Assembly (NCBI RefSeq): GCF_051175315.1
Contig: NZ_CP195100.1
Location: 4,898,001 to 4,962,000 of the forward strand
Direction of reading: 5' to 3'
DNA: 64,000 nucleotides
Origin: Tundrisphaera sp051175315
GTDB taxonomy: Bacteria > Planctomycetota > Planctomycetia > Isosphaerales > Isosphaeraceae
Position numbers and translations under genes: made by a program. Below, in pieces: positions 52,697 to 61,582 of the stretch. Numbering within the stretch: position 1 is the first letter of the stretch; every line of letters starts with the position of its first letter. The notes beneath the pieces were generated by a model that was not told the DNA's origin, made no database searches, and was given only the letters and a program-made list of their open reading frames with translations.

Positions 52697-54280
52697 ATGT
52701 CCTGGAAAGTCGCCAACATCCGCCTGGAACTCGACGAACCCGAGCAGGCGCTGCCGGAGAAGCTGGCCGCGCGGCTGGGCGTGGGGGCCGGGGGGATCGC
52801 CCATTACCGGATCCTGCGCAAGAGCCTGGACGCCCGCAAGCATGACGACCTCCACTTCGTCTACGCGGCCGAGGTCGACCTGCCCGACACGCCGATCCAC
52901 CCGGCCGGTCCGGGGCTGGCGGAGTACGTGCCCGAGCGGTTCGTCTGGCCCGCGCCCGGGGAGGCGGCGCTGGAGCATCGGCCGGTCATCATCGGCGCGG
53001 GGCCGGCGGGATTATTCGCCGGATACATGCTGGCGCTGGAGGGGTATCGGCCGCTGATCCTGGAACGGGGCCGCGACGTCAAGGATCGCGTGGCCGACGT
53101 CCGGGCGTTCGACAAGGGGGGGCCGGTCGACGCCGAGAGCAACTACCTGTTCGGCGAGGGCGGGGCCGGCACGTTCAGCGACGGCAAGCTCACCAGCCGG
53201 GGCACCGGGCCCGACGTCCAGCGCGTCCTGGAGATCCTGGCCGACTGCCATGGCAAGCCGTCGATCCTCTACGAGGCCCGCCCGCACCTGGGGTCGAACC
53301 GGCTCCCCTTGATCGTCCGGACCTTGCGGCGGAAGTTCGAGGCGCTGGGCGGGGAGATCCGGTTCTCGTGCCGGGTCGAGGACCTGGAGATCCGCGACGG
53401 CCGGGTCCGGGGGCTGATGACCAGCTCCGGGCACGTCCCGGCCGACGCGGCGGTGCTGGCCATCGGCCACAGCGCCCGGGACACGTACGGGATGCTCCTG
53501 CGCCGGGGCGTGCCGCTGGAGGCCAAGGCGTTCCAGTTCGGCGTCCGGATCGAGCAGCCGCAGACGCAGGTCAACGTCGCCCGCCACGGGGCGTTCTCGG
53601 AGCACCCCGCGCTGGGGGCGGCGGACTACAACCTGAACGTCCGCGCGGGCAGCCGGGACCTGTTCACCTTCTGCATGTGCGCCGGCGGCTACGTGATGGG
53701 CAGCGTGAGCGAGCCGGGCTACTTCTGCACCAACGGGATGAGCGAGAGCCGGCACGACTCCCCCTATGCCAACAGCGGCCTCGTGGTGACGATCACCCCG
53801 GAGGACATGGGCAGCCGCCACCCCCTGGCGGGCGTCCACTTCCAGCAACGGGCCGAGCGGCTGGCCTACCTGGCGACCGACCGGACCTACAAGGCCCCGA
53901 TCCAGTGGGCCCGCGACCTCCTGGGCGGCCGGGCCAGCCGGGGCAAGCTGCCGTCGAGCTACGAGCGGGGCACGAAGCCGGTCGACCTCGGGACGATCCT
54001 CCAGCCCGTCGTGATGGAGGCCCTGGAGCGTGGCCTGCCCGCCATGGATCGCCGGTTCCGGGGGATGTTCCTGCGGGATGCCACTTTGGTCGGCCCCGAG
54101 TCGCGCGGCAGCTCGCCGGTCCGCATCCCCCGCGACGATGCCTCGCGCCAGCACCCGGCCGTGGCCGGCCTCTACCCCTGCGGCGAGGGGGCGGGCTACG
54201 CGGGCGGGATCATCAGCGCGGCCGTCGACGGCCTCCGCACCGCCCGCGCGATGGTCGCCACCTTCGCCCGCCCGGCGTAG
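52697..54280 (+). CDS. FAD-dependent oxidoreductase of the COG2509 type
   Basis: 527 aa. A leader domain of about 95 residues (WKVANIRLELDEPEQALPEK, AHYRILRKSLDARKHDDLHF) precedes the FAD-binding Rossmann fold with VIIGAGPAGLFAGYML. Further family motifs: LFGEGGAGTFSDGKLTSRGT, AIGHSARDTYGMLLRRGV, FCMCAGGYVMGSVSEPGYFC and CGEGAGYAGGIISAAVDG. Members of this uncharacterised flavoprotein group bind FAD and possibly NAD(P)H, with no settled reaction. No signal peptide. Gene neighbours give no clue. Confidence 0.93.
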   Translation: MSWKVANIRLELDEPEQALPEKLAARLGVGAGGIAHYRILRKSLDARKHDDLHFVYAAEVDLPDTPIHPAGPGLAEYVPERFVWPAPGEAALEHRPVIIGAGPAGLFAGYMLALEGYRPLILERGRDVKDRVADVRAFDKGGPVDAESNYLFGEGGAGTFSDGKLTSRGTGPDVQRVLEILADCHGKPSILYEARPHLGSNRLPLIVRTLRRKFEALGGEIRFSCRVEDLEIRDGRVRGLMTSSGHVPADAAVLAIGHSARDTYGMLLRRGVPLEAKAFQFGVRIEQPQTQVNVARHGAFSEHPALGAADYNLNVRAGSRDLFTFCMCAGGYVMGSVSEPGYFCTNGMSESRHDSPYANSGLVVTITPEDMGSRHPLAGVHFQQRAERLAYLATDRTYKAPIQWARDLLGGRASRGKLPSSYERGTKPVDLGTILQPVVMEALERGLPAMDRRFRGMFLRDATLVGPESRGSSPVRIPRDDASRQHPAVAGLYPCGEGAGYAGGIISAAVDGLRTARAMVATFARPA

Positions 54281-54394
54281 GCGTAGGCGGGCCTCGGCTT
54301 GCCCCGGCCGACGCCATGAGCTATCGTCATCCTTGTATCCCCCAATGATGACGGGGCAGGAGGCCCGCCGATCCCGACCCGGTCGAGGCCCTCC

Positions 54395-57300
54395 ATGCCC
54401 ATCCCGCGCCGATCGCCCACGCGTCGCCCCCGGCTCGAATCGCTCGAAGGCCGCCGGCTCCTGGCCACCCTGCCGGCGGGGTTCTCCGAGGTCGCGGTCG
54501 CGGCCGGGGTCTCCAACGGCTCGGCGATGGAGATCGCCCCGGACGGCCGGCTCTGGGTGCTGGGGCAGGGGGGGACGGTCCAGGTCTTCCGCGACGGCAG
54601 CACCGCCGGGGCCTCCGCGCTGACGATCCCGGGCTCGGCCATCGACTCCCGGGGCGAGCGGGGATTGCTGGGGATCGCCTTCGACCCGGCCTATGACGTG
54701 GCGAGCCCCGCCCCCGACTACGTCTACCTGTATTACACCTCGACCGCCGGGGGCGTCCACAACCGGATCAGCCGGTTCACGGCCGACAACACCAACCCCG
54801 ACCGGCCCACGCTCTCGGGCGAATCGGTGCTCGTCGAACTCGACCCCCTCTCCACGGCGACCAACCACAACGGCGGGGCGATCCACTTCGGGCCCGATGG
54901 CAAGCTCTACGTCGCCGTAGGCGAGAATGCCCGGGGCGCCAACGCCCAGGACCTGACCAACCGCCTGGGCAAGATCCTCCGCTACAACGCCGACGGGTCG
55001 ATCCCCTCGGACAACCCGACCAGCTTCCCGGGCATCACCGGGACGACGACCGGGGCGAACCGGGCGATCTGGGCCGTCGGCCTCCGCAATCCCTACACCT
55101 TCGCGTTCCAGCCCGGCACCGGGCTGATGTTCATCAATGACGTCGGCCAGGCGGCTTTCGAAGAGATCAACGTCGGCCTGCCTGGCCTGAATTATGGCTG
55201 GCCGACCACCGAAGGGAATTTCGACCAGGCCACCTATCCCAACTTCACCGAACCATATTACGCCTATGGGCATGGTTCCGGCACCGACGAAGGGTTCGCG
55301 ATCACCGGCGGGGCCTTCTACAACCCGTCCCCCACGGCCACGGCCCAGTTCCCGACGTCGTACCAGGGCGATTACTTCTTCGCCGACTTCGTGAATAGCT
55401 GGATCAACGTGATCGACGCCGGGACCAGGGGGGTGACCCGGTTCGCCTCCGACGCCGCCTCGGTGGTGGACCTGCGGCTGGCCCCCGACGGGAGCCTGCT
55501 CTACCTGTCCCGGGGCAACAGCGGCGTCTACCGGGTCTTCCCGACCCCGGACCAGTTGCCGAACATCACGCAGCCTCCGCAGGATCAGGTCGCGACGATC
55601 GGCCGGCCGGCGACCTTCTCGGTGGTCGCCACCGGGGCGGCCCCGCTGGCCTACCAGTGGGAGCGTGCCGGGGCCGGCTCCGATGCCTTCGCGCCGATCC
55701 CCGGCGCCACCGGGCCGGGCTATACCCTGGCCAACGCGCAGGCCGGGGACGACGGGGCCCGATTCCGGGTCGTGGTGTCCAACGGCCTCGGCTCGCGGAC
55801 CTCGCCCGCCGCGACCCTGACGGCCACGGCCAACCAGGCCCCCACGGCGACGATCGCGATCGACTCGGGGCTGACGAACGACCGGTTCATCGCCGGCCGG
55901 GCGATCAGCTTCACGGCGACCGCGACCGACCCCGAGGACGGGGCCCTCCCGGCGTCGAGCCTGTCGTACCGGGTCGAGTACATCACCAGCATCGCGAGCG
56001 GCAGCCCGGCGGTCCGCCCGTTCGTGCCGGAGACGGCCGGGACGGCCTCGGCGAGCTTCACCCCGAGCACGACCGGGCCGTATACCCTGACCGACGTGGC
56101 CTACCGGATCACGGTCACGGCGACCGACTCCGCCGGCCGGACCACGGTCGTCACCCAGGACATCAGCCCCAACGTCGCGACCCTCACCGTGACGACCCGG
56201 CCGGTCGGCCTGACGGTCACGGTGGACGGCCAGCCGTTCCGCTCCCCCCGCACGTTCGACAGCGTGGTTGGGTTCGAGCGGATCATCGGGGCCGACGCCT
56301 CGCAGGCGGCCGGCGGGCGGACCTACACCTTCGCCGGCTGGTCCGACGGCGGGGCGGCGACCCACGCGATCGCGACCCCCGCGACCGCCACCGCCTACGT
56401 CGCCGCGTTCAACCCGCCGATCCCGATCGGCGGCGGGGTGCCGGCCGACTACGACGGCGACGGCCGGACCGACATCGCCGTCTACCTGCCCGTCGCCGGC
56501 GCCCTGGCCTATCGCCCCTCGTCCGGTGGGGAGGGCGTCCTGGTCCCGTTCGGGTTCGCGGGGGAGGGGCAGACCCTCCCGGCCCAGGGGGATTACGACG
56601 GCGACGGCCGGACCGACGTGGCCGCCTTCCTGCCCGGGCCGGCGATCTATGCTTATCGCCCGTCGTCGGGAGGGCCCGACGTGCTGATCCCCTTCGGAGC
56701 GGGCGGCGCGGGCGGGTCGATCCCGGTGCCGGGCGACTACTTCGGCACCGGCCGCGACGAGGTCGCCGTCTACCTGCCGGCCTTCGGCCAGTTCGCGATC
56801 CGCCCGGCCTCGGGGGGCCCCGACCGGATCATCCCGTTCGGCTTCGCGGGGTCGGGCCTCACCCTCCCGGCCGTCGGCGACTACGACGGCGACGGCAAGG
56901 ACGACATCGCCGCCTACCTGCCCACGCTCGGCCTGATGGCGATCCGGCCCTCGTCCGGCGGGGCCGATCAACTGATCCCGTTCGGCGCGCCCGGGCTGGA
57001 GGCCGTCCCGATCACGGGGGATTACGACGGCGACGGCCGGGCCGACCTGGCCCTGTTCTTCCCCGGCTCGTCGATCTTCGCCTACCGGCCGTCCGGGGGC
57101 GGTCCCGACGTCCTCGCGGCGTTCGGCTCGGGGGGGGATGCGACCATCCCGGTGCCCGGCGATTATTCGGGTTCGGGCCGGACCGAACTGGCGTTCTTCT
57201 ACGCCCCCACGGCCGACTTCGCCTATCGGCCCGCGGGCGGGGGGGCCGACGTGATCGTCCGGTTCGGCTCGGCCGGCGCCTCGCTGCCGGTCGCCGAGAC

Positions 57301-57487
57301 GCCGGGCTCGCAGGCCGCCTCGTTCGTGTCGATCGCCCGTGCCCCGGGCGCCTCGGACGCGGCCCCTCCGGCCCGGAAGAACACAACGACCGTTTCCAGG
57401 CGGGCCGACCTGCCCCGCCGTCCGGTCGTCTCCGCCCTCCAGTCCGCGAAACGGGCTGGAGTTGATGGGAATCCGGGGACGGCCTGA
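54395..57487 (+). CDS. Large secreted sugar-dehydrogenase-like / FG-GAP repeat protein
   Basis: 1030 aa. The N-terminus carries RPRLESLEGRRLLA, the planctomycete tag found at the start of large extracellular proteins. About residues 25-390 form a PQQ-type glucose/sorbosone dehydrogenase propeller (RGLLGIAFDPAYD, HNGGAIHFGPDGKLYVAVGE, NPYTFAFQPGTGLMFINDVG). Ig-like and PKD-like beta domains follow (about 395-690). The last 330 residues contain seven or eight FG-GAP/VCBS repeats of the form DYDGDGRTDIAVYLP plus AYRPSSGG, with Ca-binding DGDG loops. It is probably cell-surface or secreted, binding polysaccharide or oxidising sugar; quinone binding is not shown. Confidence 0.9.
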   Translation: MPIPRRSPTRRPRLESLEGRRLLATLPAGFSEVAVAAGVSNGSAMEIAPDGRLWVLGQGGTVQVFRDGSTAGASALTIPGSAIDSRGERGLLGIAFDPAYDVASPAPDYVYLYYTSTAGGVHNRISRFTADNTNPDRPTLSGESVLVELDPLSTATNHNGGAIHFGPDGKLYVAVGENARGANAQDLTNRLGKILRYNADGSIPSDNPTSFPGITGTTTGANRAIWAVGLRNPYTFAFQPGTGLMFINDVGQAAFEEINVGLPGLNYGWPTTEGNFDQATYPNFTEPYYAYGHGSGTDEGFAITGGAFYNPSPTATAQFPTSYQGDYFFADFVNSWINVIDAGTRGVTRFASDAASVVDLRLAPDGSLLYLSRGNSGVYRVFPTPDQLPNITQPPQDQVATIGRPATFSVVATGAAPLAYQWERAGAGSDAFAPIPGATGPGYTLANAQAGDDGARFRVVVSNGLGSRTSPAATLTATANQAPTATIAIDSGLTNDRFIAGRAISFTATATDPEDGALPASSLSYRVEYITSIASGSPAVRPFVPETAGTASASFTPSTTGPYTLTDVAYRITVTATDSAGRTTVVTQDISPNVATLTVTTRPVGLTVTVDGQPFRSPRTFDSVVGFERIIGADASQAAGGRTYTFAGWSDGGAATHAIATPATATAYVAAFNPPIPIGGGVPADYDGDGRTDIAVYLPVAGALAYRPSSGGEGVLVPFGFAGEGQTLPAQGDYDGDGRTDVAAFLPGPAIYAYRPSSGGPDVLIPFGAGGAGGSIPVPGDYFGTGRDEVAVYLPAFGQFAIRPASGGPDRIIPFGFAGSGLTLPAVGDYDGDGKDDIAAYLPTLGLMAIRPSSGGADQLIPFGAPGLEAVPITGDYDGDGRADLALFFPGSSIFAYRPSGGGPDVLAAFGSGGDATIPVPGDYSGSGRTELAFFYAPTADFAYRPAGGGADVIVRFGSAGASLPVAETPGSQAASFVSIARAPGASDAAPPARKNTTTVSRRADLPRRPVVSALQSAKRAGVDGNPGTA

Positions 57488-57518
57488 GCGGGACGGAATC
57501 CATCCCGGGATCGATCGG

Positions 57519-57550
57519 GGGGCCGGCCTGGCGGGCCGGCCCCTTCGATG
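57519..57550. terminator. Bidirectional terminator hairpin
   Basis: GGGGCCGGCC (57519-57528) pairs perfectly with GGCCGGCCCC (57534-57543) around a 5-nt loop and is followed by TTCGATG. It lies between the convergent genes ending at 57487 and 57551. Confidence 0.75.
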
Positions 57551-58267
57551 TCAGCGGGCGACGGCCTGGCCCTGGCGGGCCGGCGACCCGACCTCGGCGA
57601 AGTGCGGGGCCGGGATCGCCGAGGCGGGGGCGACCGCCTCGGACAGGAGGAACGGGGCCAGGCCCCGGTGGACCTTCTGGGCGACGCCTTCGAAGCCGGC
57701 CGCGGCGTACAGGTCGCGGATCCGGCGGGCCGAGGCGTGGTGGACCTCCCCCTCGATCCCGGCGACGCAGACGTCGTAGATCAGCCAGCCCCAGGGGCGG
57801 TCGCGATAGCCGTCGATCAGCATCAGCCGACCGCCCGGCTTGAGCACGCGCCGCATCTCGGCGACGGCCCCGGCCTGGTTCGGGTAGTGGTGGAAGCTGT
57901 TGGCGCAGGTCACGACGTCGAACGTCCCCCGCGCGAACGGCAGGCGCTCGCTGTCAGCCTGCACCGGGAACACCTTGTCGGCGTGCTGCTTCCAGCGGGC
58001 CTTGCCCTTGGTCAGCATCCCGGCCACGAGGTCGATGCCCACCACCTCGGCCCGGGGGAACGCCTCGCGGATCCGGCCGGCGAACACGCCCGTGCCGCAG
58101 CCCACGTCCAGGATCCGGAGCGGCTTGTTGTCGCCGTGTTCCCGCTTGATCTTGGCGATGATCGCCCGGTGCGACGGCCCGAACAGCATCCACTGGAGGA
58201 CGCTCCGGTCGTAGCTCTCGCTCCAGCGGGTGAACTCGTGCGTCGCCTGGTGCTTGTCGTATCCCAT
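57551..58267 (-). CDS. Class I SAM-dependent methyltransferase
   Basis: 238 aa from the ATG at 58267, chosen because AAGGAGG lies five bases upstream. Motif I ILDVGCGTGVFAGRI, acidic loop VVGIDLVAGML, motif II-like FDVVTCANSFHHYP and post-II VLKPGGRLMLIDG mark a Methyltransf_11-type enzyme, related to the UbiE/menG group. The N-terminus (HEFTRWSESYDRSVLQWMLF) is typical of small-molecule methyltransferases. The substrate is not deducible. Single-gene unit divergent from the esterase. Confidence 0.93.
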   Translation of the reverse strand: MGYDKHQATHEFTRWSESYDRSVLQWMLFGPSHRAIIAKIKREHGDNKPLRILDVGCGTGVFAGRIREAFPRAEVVGIDLVAGMLTKGKARWKQHADKVFPVQADSERLPFARGTFDVVTCANSFHHYPNQAGAVAEMRRVLKPGGRLMLIDGYRDRPWGWLIYDVCVAGIEGEVHHASARRIRDLYAAAGFEGVAQKVHRGLAPFLLSEAVAPASAIPAPHFAEVGSPARQGQAVAR

Positions 58268-58451
58268 CGGAGCCTCCTTGCCCGTCATGGAAGTCGCGTC
58301 TTGGTTGTCGGCGAACGGCTTATAAAGCGCGTCCCCGATCTCCGCAAGGCGAACTTTCCCGGATTCTCGATCTCGGGCGTCCGAAACCGGCCGGGCCCGC
58401 GAGGGGTAAGCCGGGGAGAGAACAACAAAGACGGAGCGGGGACGAACATCG

Positions 58452-59303
58452 ATGAGACGACGTGCGATCTTGCTGGCGGCGGTGACCGGGATCCTGGCGG
58501 TCGGGGCCGCGTGGGCCCGGGCCCGGCAGGCGACCGTCCCGGAGGGGGTCGCGTTCGAGCCCGACATCACCTATGCCACCGCCGGCGGCGAGGCGTTGCG
58601 TCTCGACCTGGCCCGTCCCCAATCCGGCGACGGCCCGTTCCCTCTGGTCGTCTGCATCCACGGAGGGGGCTGGCAGGCGGGCAGCAAGGCCGACTTCCGC
58701 ACCGCCGCCTTCGGCCTGGCCCAGCAGGGGTTCGCGGCGGCCTCGGTGCAGTATCGGCTCGCCCCCAGGCACCCCTTCCCGGCGCAGTATGACGACGTCA
58801 AGGCGGCGGTCGCGGCGCTCCGCGAGCGGGCCAAGGAGTGGAAGATCGACCCCGACCGCGTCGCCGTGCTGGGCGGGTCCGCGGGCGGCCACCTCGCCCT
58901 GATGCTGGCGACCGACCCGGCCCTCAAGATCAAGGCCGCCGTCTCGCTGGCCGGGCCGACCGACCTGACCCGCTCGTTCCCGGAGGAGACCGACCGCATC
59001 GTCCGTACCCTGATCGGCCCGGACGCCCCCGACCCGGCCGAGGCCCGCCGCCTGGCCAGCCCGATCCGCCGGGTCGGCCCCGGCGTCGCCCCCATCCTGA
59101 TGATCCACGGCGACCAGGATGAGATCGTCCCCTACGACCAGTCGACGACGATGCGCGACGCCTATCGCGGCGCCGGGCTCGACGCCGAACTGCTCACGAT
59201 CCGCGGCGGCAAGCACGGCGGAGGGGGCTCGGCCGAGGACGGCGCCTCGGCCATCCTCAAGGCCGTCGAATTCCTCCGGTCGCACCTCAAGGCCGGCCCC
59301 TGA
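58452..59303 (+). CDS. Exported alpha/beta hydrolase (esterase/lipase, BD-FAE-like)
   Basis: 283 aa with an N-terminal export signal (ILLAAVTGILAVGAAWARAR). Oxyanion motif HGGGW, nucleophile Ser143 in GGSAGGH, acid in HGDQDEIVPYDQS, and His in GGKHGGGG. YATAGGEALRLDLARPQ and VQYRLAPRHPFPAQYDDVKA are typical of the hormone-sensitive-lipase/BD-FAE group, which cleaves acyl esters including acetylated xylan or feruloyl esters. Periplasmic or extracellular. Converges on the DapA-like gene 8 bp away. Confidence 0.93.
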   Translation: MRRRAILLAAVTGILAVGAAWARARQATVPEGVAFEPDITYATAGGEALRLDLARPQSGDGPFPLVVCIHGGGWQAGSKADFRTAAFGLAQQGFAAASVQYRLAPRHPFPAQYDDVKAAVAALRERAKEWKIDPDRVAVLGGSAGGHLALMLATDPALKIKAAVSLAGPTDLTRSFPEETDRIVRTLIGPDAPDPAEARRLASPIRRVGPGVAPILMIHGDQDEIVPYDQSTTMRDAYRGAGLDAELLTIRGGKHGGGGSAEDGASAILKAVEFLRSHLKAGP

Positions 59304-59310
59304 TTCCAGC

Positions 59311-60360
59311 TCAACCCCCGAGCCACGCGTCGCGATGCTCGGCCACGAAGGCGTCATCGTTGAGGTGCGGATAGGCCCGGTAGACCCGGTCGATCTCCTC
59401 GGCCTGCCCGGGGCTCAGGCCCTCGGCCGGGTCGAGGCACCAGATCCCCTCCAGCAACCCCTGGCGGCGCAACACCTCGTGCAAGCCGGCGATGCAGCCG
59501 GCGAAGCCGTTCGCCGCGTCGAAGAAGGCCGCGTTGCAGTCCGTGACTTCCGCCGCCCTCCGCAGCATCTCGGCCGGGATGTCCGATCCCGACTCGGCCA
59601 GGCTCCGGCATTCGTCGAGCAACGCGACGGCCCGGCGGGTCCACACCGACCAGTGGCCCAGCAGGCCGCCGACGATCCGCCGGGCGGGCTCGCCGAAGGG
59701 GAAAGGCGTCAGCAGGTCGGCCACGATGGCGTCGTCGTTGCCGGTATAGAGGGCGATGTCGTCCCGGCCCGACTCCGCCACGGCGCGGACGACGTCCAGG
59801 GTCTTGTAGCGGTCGAACGGGGCGATCTTGATCGCCACCACCCCCGGGATCTCCGCGAACTCCCTCCAGAATCGATAGGACAAGGGCGGCCCGCCCACCG
59901 CTCTCTGGAGGTAGAAGCCGACCACGGGGATGACTTCCGCGACCGCCCGGCAGTGGTCCAGTAGGCGTTCATCCGATTGCCCGTCCAGGGCCGCCAGGCT
60001 GAGCAGGCCGGCATGATAGCCGAGGTCGCGGGCCGTCCCGGCCTCGGCCACCGCCTGGCGGGTCGGCCCGCAGACGCCGGCGACCCGGATCAGCCGTTCC
60101 TGGCGATGGCGGTCGGCCCGGCCCATCTCCTCGGCGGCGAGCCTCAAGATGGGCTCGAACAGGCCGTGCTTCGGGTCGCGGATGGCGAACTGGGTGGTGT
60201 GGACGGCCACCGCCAGCCCGCCCGCGCCGGCCGCCGCATAGTAGCGGCACAGGGCCCGCTGCCGCCGCTCATCGAGCTTGCGACCGGCGGTGAGGGCCAG
60301 TGGCACCGCGGGAAGGGCCAGGCCCCGGTGTAGGGCAAAGCTGATGTCGGGCGGGATCAT
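59311..60360 (-). CDS. Dihydrodipicolinate synthase/N-acetylneuraminate lyase-family protein
   Basis: 349 aa. The TIM-barrel family signature is present: ALPAVPLALTAGRKLDERRQ, GVCGPTRQAV, the Schiff-base Lys in GVVAIKIAPFDRYKT and the Tyr in PVVGFYLQRAVGG. Such aldolases join or split pyruvate and an aldehyde; a substrate is not implied. It starts 15 bp after the epimerase-like gene ends (60376), so the two form an operon for a sugar-acid or related carbon source. Confidence 0.9.
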   Translation of the reverse strand: MIPPDISFALHRGLALPAVPLALTAGRKLDERRQRALCRYYAAAGAGGLAVAVHTTQFAIRDPKHGLFEPILRLAAEEMGRADRHRQERLIRVAGVCGPTRQAVAEAGTARDLGYHAGLLSLAALDGQSDERLLDHCRAVAEVIPVVGFYLQRAVGGPPLSYRFWREFAEIPGVVAIKIAPFDRYKTLDVVRAVAESGRDDIALYTGNDDAIVADLLTPFPFGEPARRIVGGLLGHWSVWTRRAVALLDECRSLAESGSDIPAEMLRRAAEVTDCNAAFFDAANGFAGCIAGLHEVLRRQGLLEGIWCLDPAEGLSPGQAEEIDRVYRAYPHLNDDAFVAEHRDAWLGG

Positions 60361-60375
60361 GGGGGCGGATCCTGT

Positions 60376-61416
60376 TCAGAACTGTCCGTCGCGGACCTCG
60401 AAGTGGGTGGGCTTGTCCAGCGACGGGCCGCCGCGCCGGACCCAGTCGGCGATCCAGCCGATCATCCGATCGGCGTCGACCCGGGGCGGGCCGAACAGCG
60501 AGATCGCCTTCCCGGCGTCGCTCAGGAGGGCGTCGGCCGCCTCGGTCCCCCGGAAGATCGGCTCGCGACCGATCAATGATCCGAACCGTCGGGCGACCTC
60601 GCGCACGCCCAGGTTTTCCGGGCCGGTCACGTTCAGGACCAGCGGCGGCGACTCCGCGTGCTCCAGCGCCCGGAGGACCATCGCGTTGGCGTCCGCCTGC
60701 CAGATCGCGTTGAGGCGGCCCATCGCCAGCCCGATCGGCTCGCCCGCCGCCACGGCGCGGGCCAGGTCGACCAGCACCCCATAGCGCATCTCGGTCGCGT
60801 AGTTGAGCCGGATCAGGGCGACCGGGATGCCGAGCGAGCGGCTGAAATGCTCGAAGATCCGCTCCCGCCCCAGGCAGCTCATGGCGTACTCGCCGCGAGG
60901 GTCGGGCCGGTCGGTTTCCCGCGATCCCGGGCCGTCGGCCGGGGACAGGCCGTAGACGTTGCCGGTGGACAGGGCCACGATCCGCGACCGGCGGAACTTC
61001 CGGCAGACCTGGCCGGGCAGGAAGGTGTTGATGGCCCAGGTCATCGCCTCCTGGCCGGTGGTGCCGAACTTCATCCCGGCCAGGTAGATGACGTTGGGCA
61101 TCTCCGGCAGGGCCTGGATCTGGTCCGGGTCGAGCAGGTCGCAACGGATCGCCTCGACGCCGTGGGCCTCCAGCCGGGCGGCCTGGTCCCCCGAGCCGAA
61201 CCGGGCCACGCCCACGATCCGCCGCGACACCCCCGCCAGGTCGGAGGCTCGCCGGGCCTGCCGCGCCAGGGTCGGCCCCATCTTGCCGGAGACGCCCAGG
61301 ATCAGGATGTCCCCCCGGATCCGGGCCATCGCCTCGACCAGCCCCGGGGCCGGCTCGCTGAGCAGGTCTTCGAGGTGTTCGACGTCCCGGATCGATTCGA
61401 CGGCGTTCGAACTCAT
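60376..61416 (-). CDS. NAD-dependent epimerase/dehydratase-like protein, atypical active site
   Basis: 346 aa. Rossmann segment ILILGVSGKMGPTLARQARR, then DLLDPDQIQALP and VIYLAGMKFGTT, SRIVALSTGNVYG and IRLNYATEMRYGVLVDLARA place it in the extended SDR family. The usual YxxxK active site appears as YAMSC, so the catalytic Lys is Cys; unless a neighbouring Arg replaces it, oxidoreductase activity is doubtful. It leads an operon with the DapA-like gene. Planctomycetes carry several such pairs; the pathway is unknown. Confidence 0.88.
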   Translation of the reverse strand: MSSNAVESIRDVEHLEDLLSEPAPGLVEAMARIRGDILILGVSGKMGPTLARQARRASDLAGVSRRIVGVARFGSGDQAARLEAHGVEAIRCDLLDPDQIQALPEMPNVIYLAGMKFGTTGQEAMTWAINTFLPGQVCRKFRRSRIVALSTGNVYGLSPADGPGSRETDRPDPRGEYAMSCLGRERIFEHFSRSLGIPVALIRLNYATEMRYGVLVDLARAVAAGEPIGLAMGRLNAIWQADANAMVLRALEHAESPPLVLNVTGPENLGVREVARRFGSLIGREPIFRGTEAADALLSDAGKAISLFGPPRVDADRMIGWIADWVRRGGPSLDKPTHFEVRDGQF

Positions 61417-61582
61417 GGCAACTCCCCCGGCCGGTCGGCTTTGAGGTTGCCAGTAGACGGCCCGGATATGATAAAATCAATGGATCGCCTCGACCTTCCC
61501 GGGTCCGGGCCGGGCCATCCCTCTCGGCCCTCCCCACCCGACGTCCAGAGCCCGCCGGCCGACCCTCGTCGAACGGAGCCCG

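Noticed and set aside
53012..56971. A minus-strand open frame of 1319 codons
   Set aside because: It is antisense to the flavoprotein and the sugar-dehydrogenase-like gene; the composition is low-complexity and no domain can be read in it.
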